Positions 47,616 through 56,646 of a stretch of DNA of 64,000 nucleotides are shown piece after piece. This DNA comes from Amycolatopsis sp. FBCC-B4732 (GTDB lineage Bacteria; Actinomycetota; Actinomycetes; Mycobacteriales; Pseudonocardiaceae). Numbering within the stretch: position 1 is the first letter of the stretch; every line of letters starts with the position of its first letter. The position numbers and the translations under genes were made by a program. The DNA lies in the NCBI RefSeq assembly GCF_023008405.1, contig NZ_CP095376.1, forward strand, positions 8,908,501-8,972,500. Direction: 5' to 3'. The notes beneath the pieces are model-generated. The model had not been told where the DNA came from. It worked only from the letters and a program-made list of their open reading frames with translations, and did not search any database.

Positions 47616-48367
47616 ACGTGCGCGAAGCGGCCGCGGCGCTGCTGGGGACGGTCGCGGAGCGCTCGCCGCTCTCGGAGGAGTGGCCGGGCCTCGACGTCGA
47701 CACGGCGTACGCGATCCAGGACGAGGCCCTGCGCCAGCGCCGCGCCCGCGGCGAAACGCTGATCGGCGTGAAGCTGGGCCTGACGTCGCGGGCGAAGCAG
47801 GAGCGGATGGGCATCGATTCGCCGCTGCTGGCTTGGCTCACCGATGCGATGGTGTTGCCCGCGGGCGTGCCGGTGCCTTCGCTGATCCACCCGCGTGCCG
47901 AGCCGGAGCTGGTCTTCGTGCTGGGTCGCCGGCTGGCCGGTCCCGGCGTGACGGCGGCGACGGCGCTGGCCGCGGTCGATCGCGTGTACGGCGGTGTCGA
48001 GGTGATCGACAGCCGGTACGCGGACTACCGCTTCACGCTCCCGGACGCGGTGGCGGACAACGGTTCTTCGGCGTACTTCAGCGTGGGTCCGGTGGGGGTT
48101 CCGCCTGCTTCGCTGGATCTGTCGTTGGAGGCGACCCTGCTGGAGGTCGACGGCCAGATCGTCGACACGGCCACGGGCGCGGCGGTCCAGGGCCACCCGG
48201 CGGAGGCCCTCGCGCTGGCCGCGAACTCGCTGGCGGCCCGGGGATTGGCGTTGGAGCCGGGGTGGCTGGTGCTGACCGGCGGGATGACGGACGCGGTCCC
48301 GCTTCGGCGGGGATCTCGCGTGGCGGCGCACTTCTCGCACCTGGGTTCGGTCACGCTGTCGGCTTGA
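47612..48367 (+). CDS. 2-keto-4-pentenoate hydratase / 4-oxalocrotonate decarboxylase family protein 2
   Basis: 251 aa, a paralogue of the preceding protein: DTAYAIQDEALRQRRARGETLIGVKLGLTSRAKQERMGIDSPLLAWLTDAM, PRAEPELVFVLGRRL, VEVIDSRYADYRF and LTGGMTDAVPL. In catabolic operons the decarboxylase (DmpH type) and hydratase (DmpE type) form a complex, which suits this coupled pair. The dehydrogenase and aldolase partners are absent nearby. Assignment of which is hydratase is uncertain. Confidence 0.85.
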   Translation: MNVREAAAALLGTVAERSPLSEEWPGLDVDTAYAIQDEALRQRRARGETLIGVKLGLTSRAKQERMGIDSPLLAWLTDAMVLPAGVPVPSLIHPRAEPELVFVLGRRLAGPGVTAATALAAVDRVYGGVEVIDSRYADYRFTLPDAVADNGSSAYFSVGPVGVPPASLDLSLEATLLEVDGQIVDTATGAAVQGHPAEALALAANSLAARGLALEPGWLVLTGGMTDAVPLRRGSRVAAHFSHLGSVTLSA

Positions 48368-48369
48368 GG

Positions 48370-49155
48370 TCACGGGCAGTGGGCTTCGCGTTTGAAGAGA
48401 CCCTTGGTGCACGGTGAGGTGATGCCGTCCGCCGGGATGACGTAGTGATCCGACACGCCGAGCCCGTCGAGGCCGGTGTACCCGATCAGCCCGGGAGCGG
48501 CCTCCGGGTCGACGATGACTCCGTGCCGTCCGTCGTAGCGGATTCCAAGGTCCAGGAAGACGTTGGCCAGCTTGGCCGCTTGGGTGCCGGTGGGGCCGAA
48601 GAAGTCGCGGTAGGCGAGGAAGCCGGAGGTCGACACCTGCTCTCCGGTCCGCAGTTCCGCCTTCGAGCTGACGCCCAAGGTGGGACCTTCGTAGGTCACG
48701 AGCCCGAAGTTTTCGACACACTTCCCGTCGCCGGCGTCGAGGTAGCCCGCGACCCGATCGTCGTCGAGCTGGACCGGCTGGAAGCGGTAGCTGACCTTGT
48801 AGGCGAAGTTCGGCGTGGAGTTGGCGACCTTGATCGTCAACGGGATGTAGAGGTCCAGCTGGGGGTGGACCTCGCAGCCGGTCGGGAGCGGCCCGGGTGC
48901 CTGACCGGCCGGGATCGGCGCGCCCAAGGTGAGTTCGACGTCCTCGGTGAAGCCGTCCCCTTTGCCGTCGCGCGCCTTGAACTTGTACGTCGCCGCGGCG
49001 CCGTACTCGGTCTTGGCCGGCGGTGCGGTGGGCGGTGCGGCGACGACGCTGCTGGTGGTGGGCGGGTTCTCGGGGGAGGTCCGTGGCGTCTCCCCACATG
49101 CCGACAAGCTCAGCACGGCCGAAAGCGCGGCGACCACCACCAGGCGAGCACGCAT
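48370..49155 (-). CDS. Lipoprotein of unknown function
   Basis: 261 aa. Signal and lipobox LSLSAC (Cys20), then a Thr/Pro linker and a beta-rich domain (YKFKARDGKGDGFTEDVELTLG, IPLTIKVANSTPNFAYKVSYRF). Two or more Cys pairs (GCEVHP, GKCVEN, SPCTKG, AHCP) suggest disulfides outside the membrane. Family not recognised. It ends 2 bp from the convergent decarboxylase gene. Confidence 0.75.
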   Translation of the reverse strand: MRARLVVVAALSAVLSLSACGETPRTSPENPPTTSSVVAAPPTAPPAKTEYGAAATYKFKARDGKGDGFTEDVELTLGAPIPAGQAPGPLPTGCEVHPQLDLYIPLTIKVANSTPNFAYKVSYRFQPVQLDDDRVAGYLDAGDGKCVENFGLVTYEGPTLGVSSKAELRTGEQVSTSGFLAYRDFFGPTGTQAAKLANVFLDLGIRYDGRHGVIVDPEAAPGLIGYTGLDGLGVSDHYVIPADGITSPCTKGLFKREAHCP

Positions 49156-49266
49156 GATGTTCCCTTCGACGAGGACCGTGTTCCGAGCGCCAGAGTCGGG
49201 ACCTCACGCGTGGTGGTTACGGCGGGCACCGGGCCGGAATGAAACCGTGACTGGGCCTGGGGGCGG

Positions 49267-50136
49267 TCACGCCGGCCGGGTGAGCGCGATTCGCTCGATG
49301 CCGCGGATGACGCGGGGCCAGACGGCTCGCGGGAGGTCGTGGCCCATTCCCGGGACGATGTCGAGGGCGGCGCCGGGGATGGCGCGGGCCGTGGCTCGGC
49401 CGCCCGAGACGTGGACCAACGGGTCGCGGGCGCCGTGCACCACCAGGGCCGGGAGCTTCGCTCGGCGCAGCCCGGGGGCGCGGTCGCGGTCGGCCATGAT
49501 CGCCGCCAGCTGGCGGAGGGCGCCGCCTGGGGGGAGGCCGCGGTCGTACGTGCGCTCGGCTCGGGTGCGCATTCGGGCTTCGTCGAACGGGTAGGCCGGT
49601 GAGCCGATCAGACGGAACGTGCGCATCAGCGTCTCGACGTAGCTTTCGCGGTCCTTCGGGGGTGTGGTGAGCAGCATCGGCAGGGCGCGGGCGCTCGGCC
49701 GGCCGACGAACCGGCCGCCGGTGCTGGACATGATCGACGTCAGCGACAGCACCCGCGAAGGGTGGCGGATGGCCAGGGTCTGGGCGATCATCCCGCCCAT
49801 CGAGGCGCCGACGACGTGGGCGGCCGGGATGCCCAGCTCCGTGAGCAGGCCCGCGGCGTCGTCGGCCATGTCGGCCAGCGTGTACGGGGACCGGCGGAGC
49901 AGGTACGCCTGCGCGAGGTCGGCCCGGCCGTGGAGGCGGGTCGAGCGTCCGGCGTCGCGGTTGTCGAAGCGGATCACGTGGAAGCCCCGGGCGGCCAGGG
50001 TTTCGCAGAACTCCTCGTCCCACCAGATCATCGGGGCGGCCAAGCCCATGATGAGCAGGAGGGGCCGGCCTGCCGGGTCGCCGAAGGATTCGTGGCAGAG
50101 CTCGATGCCGTTGACGCGGGCCAGCTGCTCGGTCAT
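49267..50136 (-). CDS. Alpha/beta hydrolase (methylesterase-like)
   Basis: 289 aa. LLLIMGLAAPMIWWDEEFCETLAARGFHVIRFDNRDAGRS is the typical start, with nucleophile GASMGGM (Ser near residue 117) and acid/His in HGARDPLVHV and PGMGHDLP. It resembles RdmC/aclacinomycin methylesterase-type hydrolases. Its ATG overlaps the ABC gene stop by 4 bp, so the two are translationally coupled and may act on one substrate. Confidence 0.88.
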   Translation of the reverse strand: MTEQLARVNGIELCHESFGDPAGRPLLLIMGLAAPMIWWDEEFCETLAARGFHVIRFDNRDAGRSTRLHGRADLAQAYLLRRSPYTLADMADDAAGLLTELGIPAAHVVGASMGGMIAQTLAIRHPSRVLSLTSIMSSTGGRFVGRPSARALPMLLTTPPKDRESYVETLMRTFRLIGSPAYPFDEARMRTRAERTYDRGLPPGGALRQLAAIMADRDRAPGLRRAKLPALVVHGARDPLVHVSGGRATARAIPGAALDIVPGMGHDLPRAVWPRVIRGIERIALTRPA

Positions 50137-52076
50137 CGGGCCTCCGCCGTTTCGGTGCCGTTGCGGTACGCGCGGGCCTGGATCTCGTACAGCTCGTGGT
50201 AGACGCCGCCCGCGCGGATCAGGTCGGCGTGCGTGCCCTCCTCGATCAGTCTGCCCTTCTCCAGGACCAGGATGCGGTCCGCCGAGCGGATGTTGGCCAG
50301 GCGGTGGGTGACCAGGACCGTGGTGCGGCGGCCCCGGTGCGACGTGCTCGCGTGCTGGAGCCCGGCGAACACCCGGGCTTCGGCGCGGGCGTCGAGCGCC
50401 GCCGTCGGTTCGTCGGCCACCAGGACCGAGGCGTCGCGGTAGATGCCGCGGGCGATGCCCATGCGCTGCCACTGGCCGCCGGACAGGTCGTGGCCTTCGT
50501 CGAACTTCTTGGACAGCATCGTGTTCTCGCCCGCGGGCAGGGAGGCGATCACCTCGTCCGCGCCCGAGTAGTCGACCGCTTCGCGCCACGCGCGGCGATC
50601 GGGGTCCGCGCGGCCGAGGCGGCCGACCGTGATGTTGTTCGCCGCCGTCATCGGCCATTCCGCCGGTTCCTGGGCGATCACCGCGATGTTCGCGTGCACC
50701 GACGCCGGGTCGGCCCCGGCCAGGTCGACGTCGTCCCAGTGGACGGTGCCCTCGTCCGGCGGGTACAGCCCGGTGAGGAGCTTGCCCAGCGTGGTCTTGC
50801 CCGAGCCGTTCTCGCCGACCAGCGCGACCACCTCGCCGCGCCGGATGGTCAGCGAGATGTCCCGCAGGGCCGGGGTTTCGCGGCCCGGGTAGGTGAACGT
50901 GACGCCCGCCAGCCGGATCTCGCCCGGGTCGGCCGGTGCGGTCAGCGACGTCTCCGGTGGCCGCCGTTTCACCGATTCGACGAGCAGCTGGTTGTAGAAC
51001 CCGATGTAGAACGAGTCCTCGTACAGCGAATTGACCGCGCGCATGGTGTTGGACAGCGCCGTCGACGCCGTGCGCATCGCCAGCACCGCCGTGCCGGCCA
51101 GCGCCAGCTCCATCCCGCCGGTGTAGAGCAGCCAGCCGAGGACCAGGTACGCCGCCGCCGTGCCCAGCCCGGCCGCCGCCCGGCCGGTGGTGCGCACCAG
51201 GTTGCTGCGGTGCGCCAGCCGGATCTCTTCGCGCGCGAGGCTGCGCGAGATGCGCCGGTACTCGCCGAGCAGCGGCTCCTGCAGCGTCAGCGCGTGCCGT
51301 TCGAGGGCCATCGTCCGCCAGGTGGCGACCTCCTCGACGACCGACTTGCGGATGTTGCGCCCGACCGTGTCGAGGAAGTGCCGGTAGTTCAGCTTCGCCA
51401 CGCGCGCGGCGGCCCAGCCGTCGGCCGCCGCGGCGAGCAGGAGCACCGGCGCGAGCCACGGGTTCAGCAGCCCGGCCGTGAGCATCGCCGCCGCGAGCGA
51501 GATCACCGACGACGTCAGGTCGGCCAGCCGGCGCAGGCTCGTCTCGATGGCCCGGACGCCGAACCGCGCGCCTTGGCGCGCCAGCTCGCGGAAGTCCGCG
51601 TCCTCGAACGCGATCAGCCCGACGCGCACCACCGACGCCGTCACCGCGTCGTCCGCCGCCGCGGTGACGCGCGGCCGCAGCGCACCCTCGACGGCGGCGA
51701 CCGCCGCGTCCAGCGCCGCGCGCGCCGCGTACGACCCCGTGACGACCGCGAGCGCGGGCAGCGACTGCAGCACCCGGTCCGGTGTCGGGCCCTGTTCGAG
51801 CAGCGCGGTGAAGACGTTCGCGGTGGCGAGCAGCCCGAACGCCGTGACGCAGCCCGAAACGACGTGCACGAACGCGGCCAGCAGCGTCAGCCTCGGCGAA
51901 GTCCGCCACGCCAGCCGCAGCACGACGGAGATCGCGGCCGGCAGCGCGCGCACGGCTTGGCCGAAACCCGCGTTGGCCACGCGCTCGTCGACGCGGGCCC
52001 ACTCGGGCATCTTGACGTTCTCGACCCCGATCAGCGGGGGCGAGTCCGTCGGCTGCGGTTCGGTGTTTCCGGGCAC
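50133..52076 (-). CDS. ABC exporter, fused membrane and ATPase domains
   Basis: 647 aa. Six predicted membrane helices in residues 40-330, then an ATPase domain with Walker A (GENGSGKTT), signature LSGGQWQRMG, Walker B VLVADEPTAAL and H-loop VLVTHRLANI. Half-transporter of the type I exporter class. The GTG at 52076 gives the first protein-like residues (MPGNTEPQPTDSPPLIG). Coupled to the methylesterase-like hydrolase. Substrate unknown. Confidence 0.88.
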   Translation of the reverse strand: MPGNTEPQPTDSPPLIGVENVKMPEWARVDERVANAGFGQAVRALPAAISVVLRLAWRTSPRLTLLAAFVHVVSGCVTAFGLLATANVFTALLEQGPTPDRVLQSLPALAVVTGSYAARAALDAAVAAVEGALRPRVTAAADDAVTASVVRVGLIAFEDADFRELARQGARFGVRAIETSLRRLADLTSSVISLAAAMLTAGLLNPWLAPVLLLAAAADGWAAARVAKLNYRHFLDTVGRNIRKSVVEEVATWRTMALERHALTLQEPLLGEYRRISRSLAREEIRLAHRSNLVRTTGRAAAGLGTAAAYLVLGWLLYTGGMELALAGTAVLAMRTASTALSNTMRAVNSLYEDSFYIGFYNQLLVESVKRRPPETSLTAPADPGEIRLAGVTFTYPGRETPALRDISLTIRRGEVVALVGENGSGKTTLGKLLTGLYPPDEGTVHWDDVDLAGADPASVHANIAVIAQEPAEWPMTAANNITVGRLGRADPDRRAWREAVDYSGADEVIASLPAGENTMLSKKFDEGHDLSGGQWQRMGIARGIYRDASVLVADEPTAALDARAEARVFAGLQHASTSHRGRRTTVLVTHRLANIRSADRILVLEKGRLIEEGTHADLIRAGGVYHELYEIQARAYRNGTETAEAR

Positions 52077-52327
52077 GTGTTCATCTGTACTCCGGGGGTC
52101 CGACAATTCCGGGAGTCCGCTGCGTGCGAGCCCGGGTGCGGTCGGTGAGCGGGGCTGGGCCGTTCGGGTGAAAGTAATCGTTTTCCCTGGGCCTTTGGCG
52201 CCATTGGGGGACACACTCGCTGCACAGCTCGAAAGTGCGCAACACCGAATAACTAATCGTTGTTGTGAAATAGCGCGCCGCGGGACCGTCCAGGGTCGAC
52301 AGGTCCGTGGATGCGCTGGCACAGACC
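52077..52327. other. Promoter-containing gap upstream of the ABC exporter
   Basis: No gene seen. The part near 52240-52270 is AT-rich (AATAACTAATCGTTGTTGTG) and likely contains the exporter's promoter on the minus strand; -10/-35 boxes could not be fixed. Confidence 0.4.
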
Positions 52328-52377
52328 GGAAACGGGTGACGTCCTCGTGCCAGGGGGGAGGGGCGTCACCCGTTTCC
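52328..52377. terminator. Terminator of the DUF1579 gene
   Basis: Perfect 14-bp stem GGAAACGGGTGACG / CGTCACCCGTTTCC, 22-nt loop, starting 2 bp after the minus-strand stop at 52380. Confidence 0.8.
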
Positions 52378-52379
52378 GC

Positions 52380-52847
52380 CTACTCTTCGACGCGGCTGTA
52401 GTGCGCACGCAGGAATGGGCTGAAATCGCGGTCTTCGCCCATCTTGACGTCGATTTCGTGCGTCAAGGTGTCCCCGGCCGGGGTGAGCCGGTGGCGGGCC
52501 ACCCCGCGGGCGGTCTTCTTCTCCAGGGTCAGCGTGGTGCCGGACCAGCTGCCGCGGGCGGGCGAGTCGGGTGGGAAGCCGTAGCTGTCGAAGCCGTACC
52601 AAAGCGTCTCACCGGTGCCCGGGTCGGCGGTGAAGACGTTGTGCCCGAGGAATTCGGATCCGTCGTCGCGGCGCTGGCGGTAGTGCTGGATCAGCGCGAA
52701 CCCGTTGAGGGCCAAGCGGTATCCGCACTCGGCGTGCGCGGTCGAGGCGGGTGCCCACGGTGCCGCGGCGAGCTCTTCGGTGCCGGTCCAGTCGCCGACG
52801 AAGGCTTTCAGCGCGTCGTGGGCGGGGCCGAGGGTGGGCATGTCCAT
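52380..52847 (-). CDS. DUF1579-family protein
   Basis: 155 aa. GPAHDALKAFVGDWTGTEELAAAPWAPASTAHAEC is the family start; the rest is a lipocalin-like beta-barrel. No signal peptide. ATG 52847 preferred (GGAG 7 nt upstream) over 52859. Divergent from a MarR gene across an obvious palindrome, so probably MarR-controlled. Function unknown. Confidence 0.8.
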   Translation of the reverse strand: MDMPTLGPAHDALKAFVGDWTGTEELAAAPWAPASTAHAECGYRLALNGFALIQHYRQRRDDGSEFLGHNVFTADPGTGETLWYGFDSYGFPPDSPARGSWSGTTLTLEKKTARGVARHRLTPAGDTLTHEIDVKMGEDRDFSPFLRAHYSRVEE

Positions 52848-52861
52848 GGTCGTCTCCATTT

Positions 52862-52877
52862 CGACAGGTGCCTGTCG
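52862..52877. promoter_or_regulatory. MarR-type operator
   Basis: CGACAGG-TG-CCTGTCG, a 16-bp palindrome with perfect 7-bp arms, 15 bp from the DUF1579 start and 20 bp from the MarR start. Confidence 0.65.
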
Positions 52878-52896
52878 TTGTGCGAGACTAGCACGC

Positions 52897-53343
52897 ATGC
52901 GGTCTCCCAGAGCTGAGACGTTCACCCGCGTGATCGACGCGGTTTTCGCGTGCAACGGCGGCTTCCTCGTGGCGGGCGACGCGCTCACCGGGCCGGTCGG
53001 CCTGACGGCGGCGCAGTGGCAGGTGCTCGGCTTCCTGGAGGACGGCCCGGCGACGGCCGCGGACGTCGCCCGGCGGCGGGGGCTGCGCCGGCAGAGCGTG
53101 CAGGAGACGGTGAACCGCCTGCTGCGCAACGGAATGCTCGACCGGCTGCCGAACCCGGCGGACGCGCGGGCGCCGCTGTTGACGTTGACGCGCCGGGCGA
53201 AGGACGCGATGCGGGAGCTGGGCCGCGCGCAGGTCGAGTGGGCGGAGGGACTGGCGGCGGAGGTGTCGCAGGAAGACCTGGAGACGACGCTGCGCACGTT
53301 GCGGCGCCTGCGGGAGCTGGCGGCCCAGCCGCGGTTGCCGTGA
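52897..53343 (+). CDS. MarR-family regulator
   Basis: 148 aa. Winged helix: LTAAQWQVLGFLEDGPATAADVARRRGLRRQSVQETVNRLLRNGMLDRLPNPADARAPLLTLT, with the wing Asp-Arg pair. ATG 52897 lies just after a TAGCAC -10-like box, suggesting a leaderless transcript. Likely represses itself and DUF1579 through the 52862 palindrome. Confidence 0.9.
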   Translation: MRSPRAETFTRVIDAVFACNGGFLVAGDALTGPVGLTAAQWQVLGFLEDGPATAADVARRRGLRRQSVQETVNRLLRNGMLDRLPNPADARAPLLTLTRRAKDAMRELGRAQVEWAEGLAAEVSQEDLETTLRTLRRLRELAAQPRLP

Positions 53344-53408
53344 CCGGAGGGATGGCGGGCCGCGGCTGGGGGGTGAGTTGGACCGGACGGCCGCCGAGGG
53401 GGAGCAGG

Positions 53409-53990
53409 TCAGTCCGGCTTGATGCCCAGCATCGTCAGGAACGTGCGGAAGCCGGTGGACATGTCGACCTCCGCCGGGTCCAGCAGCCACTGCAACTGCA
53501 GGCCGTCGAGGACCGCGATGGCGATCGGGGCCAGCTGTTCCGGCGTCGTGCCCGGCGGGAGCTCGTCGCGGTGGCGTTCCAGCATCTGCGTCATGCCTGC
53601 CCGGACGCGCGTGTAGCGGTCGTGGAAGTACTCGCGCGCCGGGTGGTCCTCGGTGACGCTGTCCGCCGACAGCACCGTGTACGTCTGGACGATGCCCGGG
53701 CGCGTGGCGTTGTAGTCGACCAGGTCGGCCAGCTGGTTGACCGTCATCGCCGACTCGTCGCCCGGCGGGGCGTGGCCGAAGTGGAGCAGGTCCCACTCGT
53801 CGCGGGTCTCCAGCACGGCCGTGAGCAGGTCTTCCTTCGTCGGGAAGTAGTGCATCAGCCCCTGTTGGGTCAGGCCGACGCGCTCGGCGACCGCGGCCAG
53901 CGAGGTGCCGCGGTAGCCGCGTTCGGCGATCACCTCGAAGGCCGCTCGGACGATGCTCGCGCGGCGGTCGGCTCCCCTGGCCCGGGTCAT
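53409..53990 (-). CDS. TetR-family regulator
   Basis: 193 aa. HTH: SIVRAAFEVIAERGYRGTSLAAVAERVGLTQQGLMHYFPTKEDLL. The ligand domain resembles BetI-like TetR proteins. Divergent from the GH3 beta-glucosidase gene across 72 bp, so it probably controls that gene. Confidence 0.88.
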   Translation of the reverse strand: MTRARGADRRASIVRAAFEVIAERGYRGTSLAAVAERVGLTQQGLMHYFPTKEDLLTAVLETRDEWDLLHFGHAPPGDESAMTVNQLADLVDYNATRPGIVQTYTVLSADSVTEDHPAREYFHDRYTRVRAGMTQMLERHRDELPPGTTPEQLAPIAIAVLDGLQLQWLLDPAEVDMSTGFRTFLTMLGIKPD

Positions 53991-54062
53991 GATCCCGAGC
54001 CTACGGGACGAGCTGTCACGGAACCATAACTTTCACTACTCACCGCCAGGTAGAGTGTGCTC

Positions 54063-56489
54063 ATGAGCTTCGACGTCGACGCGCTGCTGGCCGGGCTCGA
54101 CCTGGACGCCAAGGCGAGCCTGCTCTCCGGGCAGGACGTCTGGAGCCTGCCCGCCCTGCCGGACATCGGCCTGGACTCCCTCGTCCTCTCCGACGGCCCG
54201 GTCGGCGTCCGCGGGGTCCGCTGGAGCCAGGACGACCCCTCCGTGACGCTCCCCAGCCCGACCGCGCTCGCCGCGAGCTGGGACCCGCGGCTCGCCGTGC
54301 GCGCCGGCCGCCTGCTCGCGCAGGAAGCCCGCCGCAAGGGCGTGCACGTGCTGCTCGCCCCGACGGTCAACCTCCAGCGCTCACCGCTGGGCGGCCGCCA
54401 CTTCGAGTGCTACTCGGAAGATCCCCTCCTCACCGGGATGATCGGCGCCGGCTACGTCACCGGCGTGCAGGACGGCGGAGTCGGCGTGACGGTCAAGCAC
54501 TTCGTCGCCAACGACTTCGAGACCGAGCGCTTCACCGCCGACGTCCACGTCGCCGAACGCGCGCTGCGCGAGCTCTACCTCGCACCCTTCGAACTCATCG
54601 TGAAGCGCGCGAAGCCGTGGGGGATCATGGCCGCCTACAACAGCGTCAACGGCACCACGATGACCCAGCACGCCGAACTGCTCGACGGCGTGCTGCGTGG
54701 CGAATGGGGTTTCGACGGCTTCGTCGTTTCCGACTGGCTGGCCGCGCGCGACACCGTCGCCTCCGCCAACGGCGGCCTCGACGTCGCGATGCCCGGCCCC
54801 CGGACGGTTTTCGGCGCGCGGCTCGCGGAAGCCGTGCGCGGCGGCGAAGTCGACGAGAGCGTCGTCGACGACATGGTCCGCCGCGTGCTCCTGCTCGCCC
54901 ACCGGACCGGCGCGCTCGAAGGCAGCCCGGCCGCCCGGCGGTCCGAAATGGACGGTGACGCGATCGCGCGCGAGGTCGCGCACCGGTCTTTCGTGTTGCT
55001 CAGCAACGAAACCGGTGTGCTGCCGCTCAAGCAGCCGCGGAGCATCGCCCTCATCGGCGCGCTGGCCGAGGACCCGAAGATCCTCGGCGGCGGCAGTGCC
55101 ACCGTGTTCCCCGATCACGTCGTCTCCCCTCTGGACGGCCTCCGCAAGGCCGTTCCCCCGGGCACCGACTTGGCGTTCGCCACCGGTGCCGATCCGCGAA
55201 CGACGCTACCGCCGGCCACCGACAATTTCCGGCTCCGCGCCCTCGCCCAAGCCGCGGATGGCACCCGATTGGCTGAATTCCCGCTCAGGGAAGCCAAAAT
55301 CGCGTGGATCGGCGAACTGCCGGACGGGCTCGACCTGAACACGCTCGCGTCGGTCGAGATCTCCGGCACCTACCTGCCGGAGCGCAGCGGCACGCACACC
55401 TTCGCCGTCACCGGGCCCGGCGACCTCCGCCTCGCCGTCGCCGGCCAGACCCTCTTCGACGGCGTGAACCTGCCGCCCGGCGGGGACGTCTTCACCTCGA
55501 TCATGCAGGTCAACGAGCAGCGCCGCGAGATCGACCTGACCGCGGGCGAACTCGTCGACGTCAGCCTGACGTACTGGATCCCGTCCGAGATGGCGGAGTT
55601 CGCCCGGGGCAGCTTCGCCTGGGTGACCTTCGCGCTCGGCCACCGCGGCCCGGTGCCCGACCCGGACGCCGCGCTCGAGGAAGCCGTTGCGCTGGCGGGG
55701 AAGTCGGACGTCGCGGTCGTCGTGGTCGGCACCACCGCCGAGGTCGAGAGCGAGGGCTTCGACCGGGCTTCGCTGTCCCTGCCGGGCCGCCAGGACGAGC
55801 TGGTCGCCCGGGTCGCCGCGGTCAACCCGAACACCGTGGTCGTCGTCAACGCCGGCGCCCCGGTCGAGCTGCCGTGGCGCGCCGACGTCGCCGCGGTGCT
55901 GCTCACCTGGTTCCCCGGCCAGGCCGGCGGCGACGCGCTCGCCGACGTCCTCTTCGGCATCGAGGAACCCGGCGGCCGCCTGCCGACGACGTGGCCGGCG
56001 AAGCTCGAAGACGCGCCGGTCACCGACGTGACCCCGCGGGAAGGCGTCCTCGAATACGGCGAAGGCGTCCACATCGGCTACAGCGCCTGGGCCCGCGGCG
56101 ACGAACAGCCCGCCTACTGGTTCGGCCACGGCCAGGGCTACACGACCTGGGCGTACGAGGAGCTCGACGGCTACCCGGACGAAGAAGGCGGGGCCCGCGT
56201 CCGGGTCCGCGTGCGCAACACGGGGAAGCGGCGGGGCCGCGAGGTCGTCCAGCTCTACCTGGCCCCGACCGAGCGCGGCGACCGGCCGCACCGCTGGCTC
56301 GCGGGGTTCGCGAGCGTCGAGGCGGGGCCCGGCGAATCCGTCGAGACCGACGTCGTCATCCCGCCGAGGTCCGCCGAGGTCTGGCGGGACGGCTGGCAGC
56401 ACATCGCGGGCGAGTACGTCTTGGAGGCGTCGCACTCCTACGCCGAACCGCGGCTGAGCACGCGGATCGTCCTCCAGAAAATCCGTTGA
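54063..56489 (+). CDS. GH3 beta-glucosidase with PA14 domain
   Basis: 808 aa. GH3 N-terminal barrel (LSDGPVGVRG, GVHVLLAPTVNLQRSPLGGRHFECYSEDP, VKHFVANDFETER, nucleophile Asp224 in FVVSDW), C-terminal GH3 domain (SNETGVLPLKQPRSIALIGALAEDPKILGGGSA), a PA14 insertion (LPERSGTHTFAVTGPGDLRLAVAGQTLFDG) and a fibronectin-like end. No signal peptide, so it acts inside the cell on imported glucosides. ATG 54063 lies about 7 nt after a TAGAGT -10-like box (leaderless). Confidence 0.92.
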   Translation: MSFDVDALLAGLDLDAKASLLSGQDVWSLPALPDIGLDSLVLSDGPVGVRGVRWSQDDPSVTLPSPTALAASWDPRLAVRAGRLLAQEARRKGVHVLLAPTVNLQRSPLGGRHFECYSEDPLLTGMIGAGYVTGVQDGGVGVTVKHFVANDFETERFTADVHVAERALRELYLAPFELIVKRAKPWGIMAAYNSVNGTTMTQHAELLDGVLRGEWGFDGFVVSDWLAARDTVASANGGLDVAMPGPRTVFGARLAEAVRGGEVDESVVDDMVRRVLLLAHRTGALEGSPAARRSEMDGDAIAREVAHRSFVLLSNETGVLPLKQPRSIALIGALAEDPKILGGGSATVFPDHVVSPLDGLRKAVPPGTDLAFATGADPRTTLPPATDNFRLRALAQAADGTRLAEFPLREAKIAWIGELPDGLDLNTLASVEISGTYLPERSGTHTFAVTGPGDLRLAVAGQTLFDGVNLPPGGDVFTSIMQVNEQRREIDLTAGELVDVSLTYWIPSEMAEFARGSFAWVTFALGHRGPVPDPDAALEEAVALAGKSDVAVVVVGTTAEVESEGFDRASLSLPGRQDELVARVAAVNPNTVVVVNAGAPVELPWRADVAAVLLTWFPGQAGGDALADVLFGIEEPGGRLPTTWPAKLEDAPVTDVTPREGVLEYGEGVHIGYSAWARGDEQPAYWFGHGQGYTTWAYEELDGYPDEEGGARVRVRVRNTGKRRGREVVQLYLAPTERGDRPHRWLAGFASVEAGPGESVETDVVIPPRSAEVWRDGWQHIAGEYVLEASHSYAEPRLSTRIVLQKIR

Positions 56490-56539
56490 TCACCTCCGAG
56501 AGGAACCCCTATGCTGCGCACAGCACCCTTGAGCAGCGA

Positions 56540-56646
56540 AAGGAGGTGGGTCCGGTGATCACGCAGACGATCATGCGCTCCCACCCCGGAACGAGGGTGC
56601 CGGGTCGGTAGACCGGGAGCGCAACCTCCTGGAAGGACCCTCATGA
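56540..56646 (+). promoter_or_regulatory. Leader with very strong ribosome-binding site and short ORF, upstream of GNAT gene
   Basis: AAAGGAGGTG (56539-56548) is fully complementary to the 16S 3' tail. It precedes a GTG (56555) opening an 18-codon frame MITQTIMRSHPGTRVPGR (stop 56609-56611). The +2 frame then reads DRERNLLEGPS and stops in the ATGA overlapping the GNAT start. ACCTCCT (56623-56629) can pair with AGGAGGT, so the leader could fold to hide one site. Confidence 0.45.
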
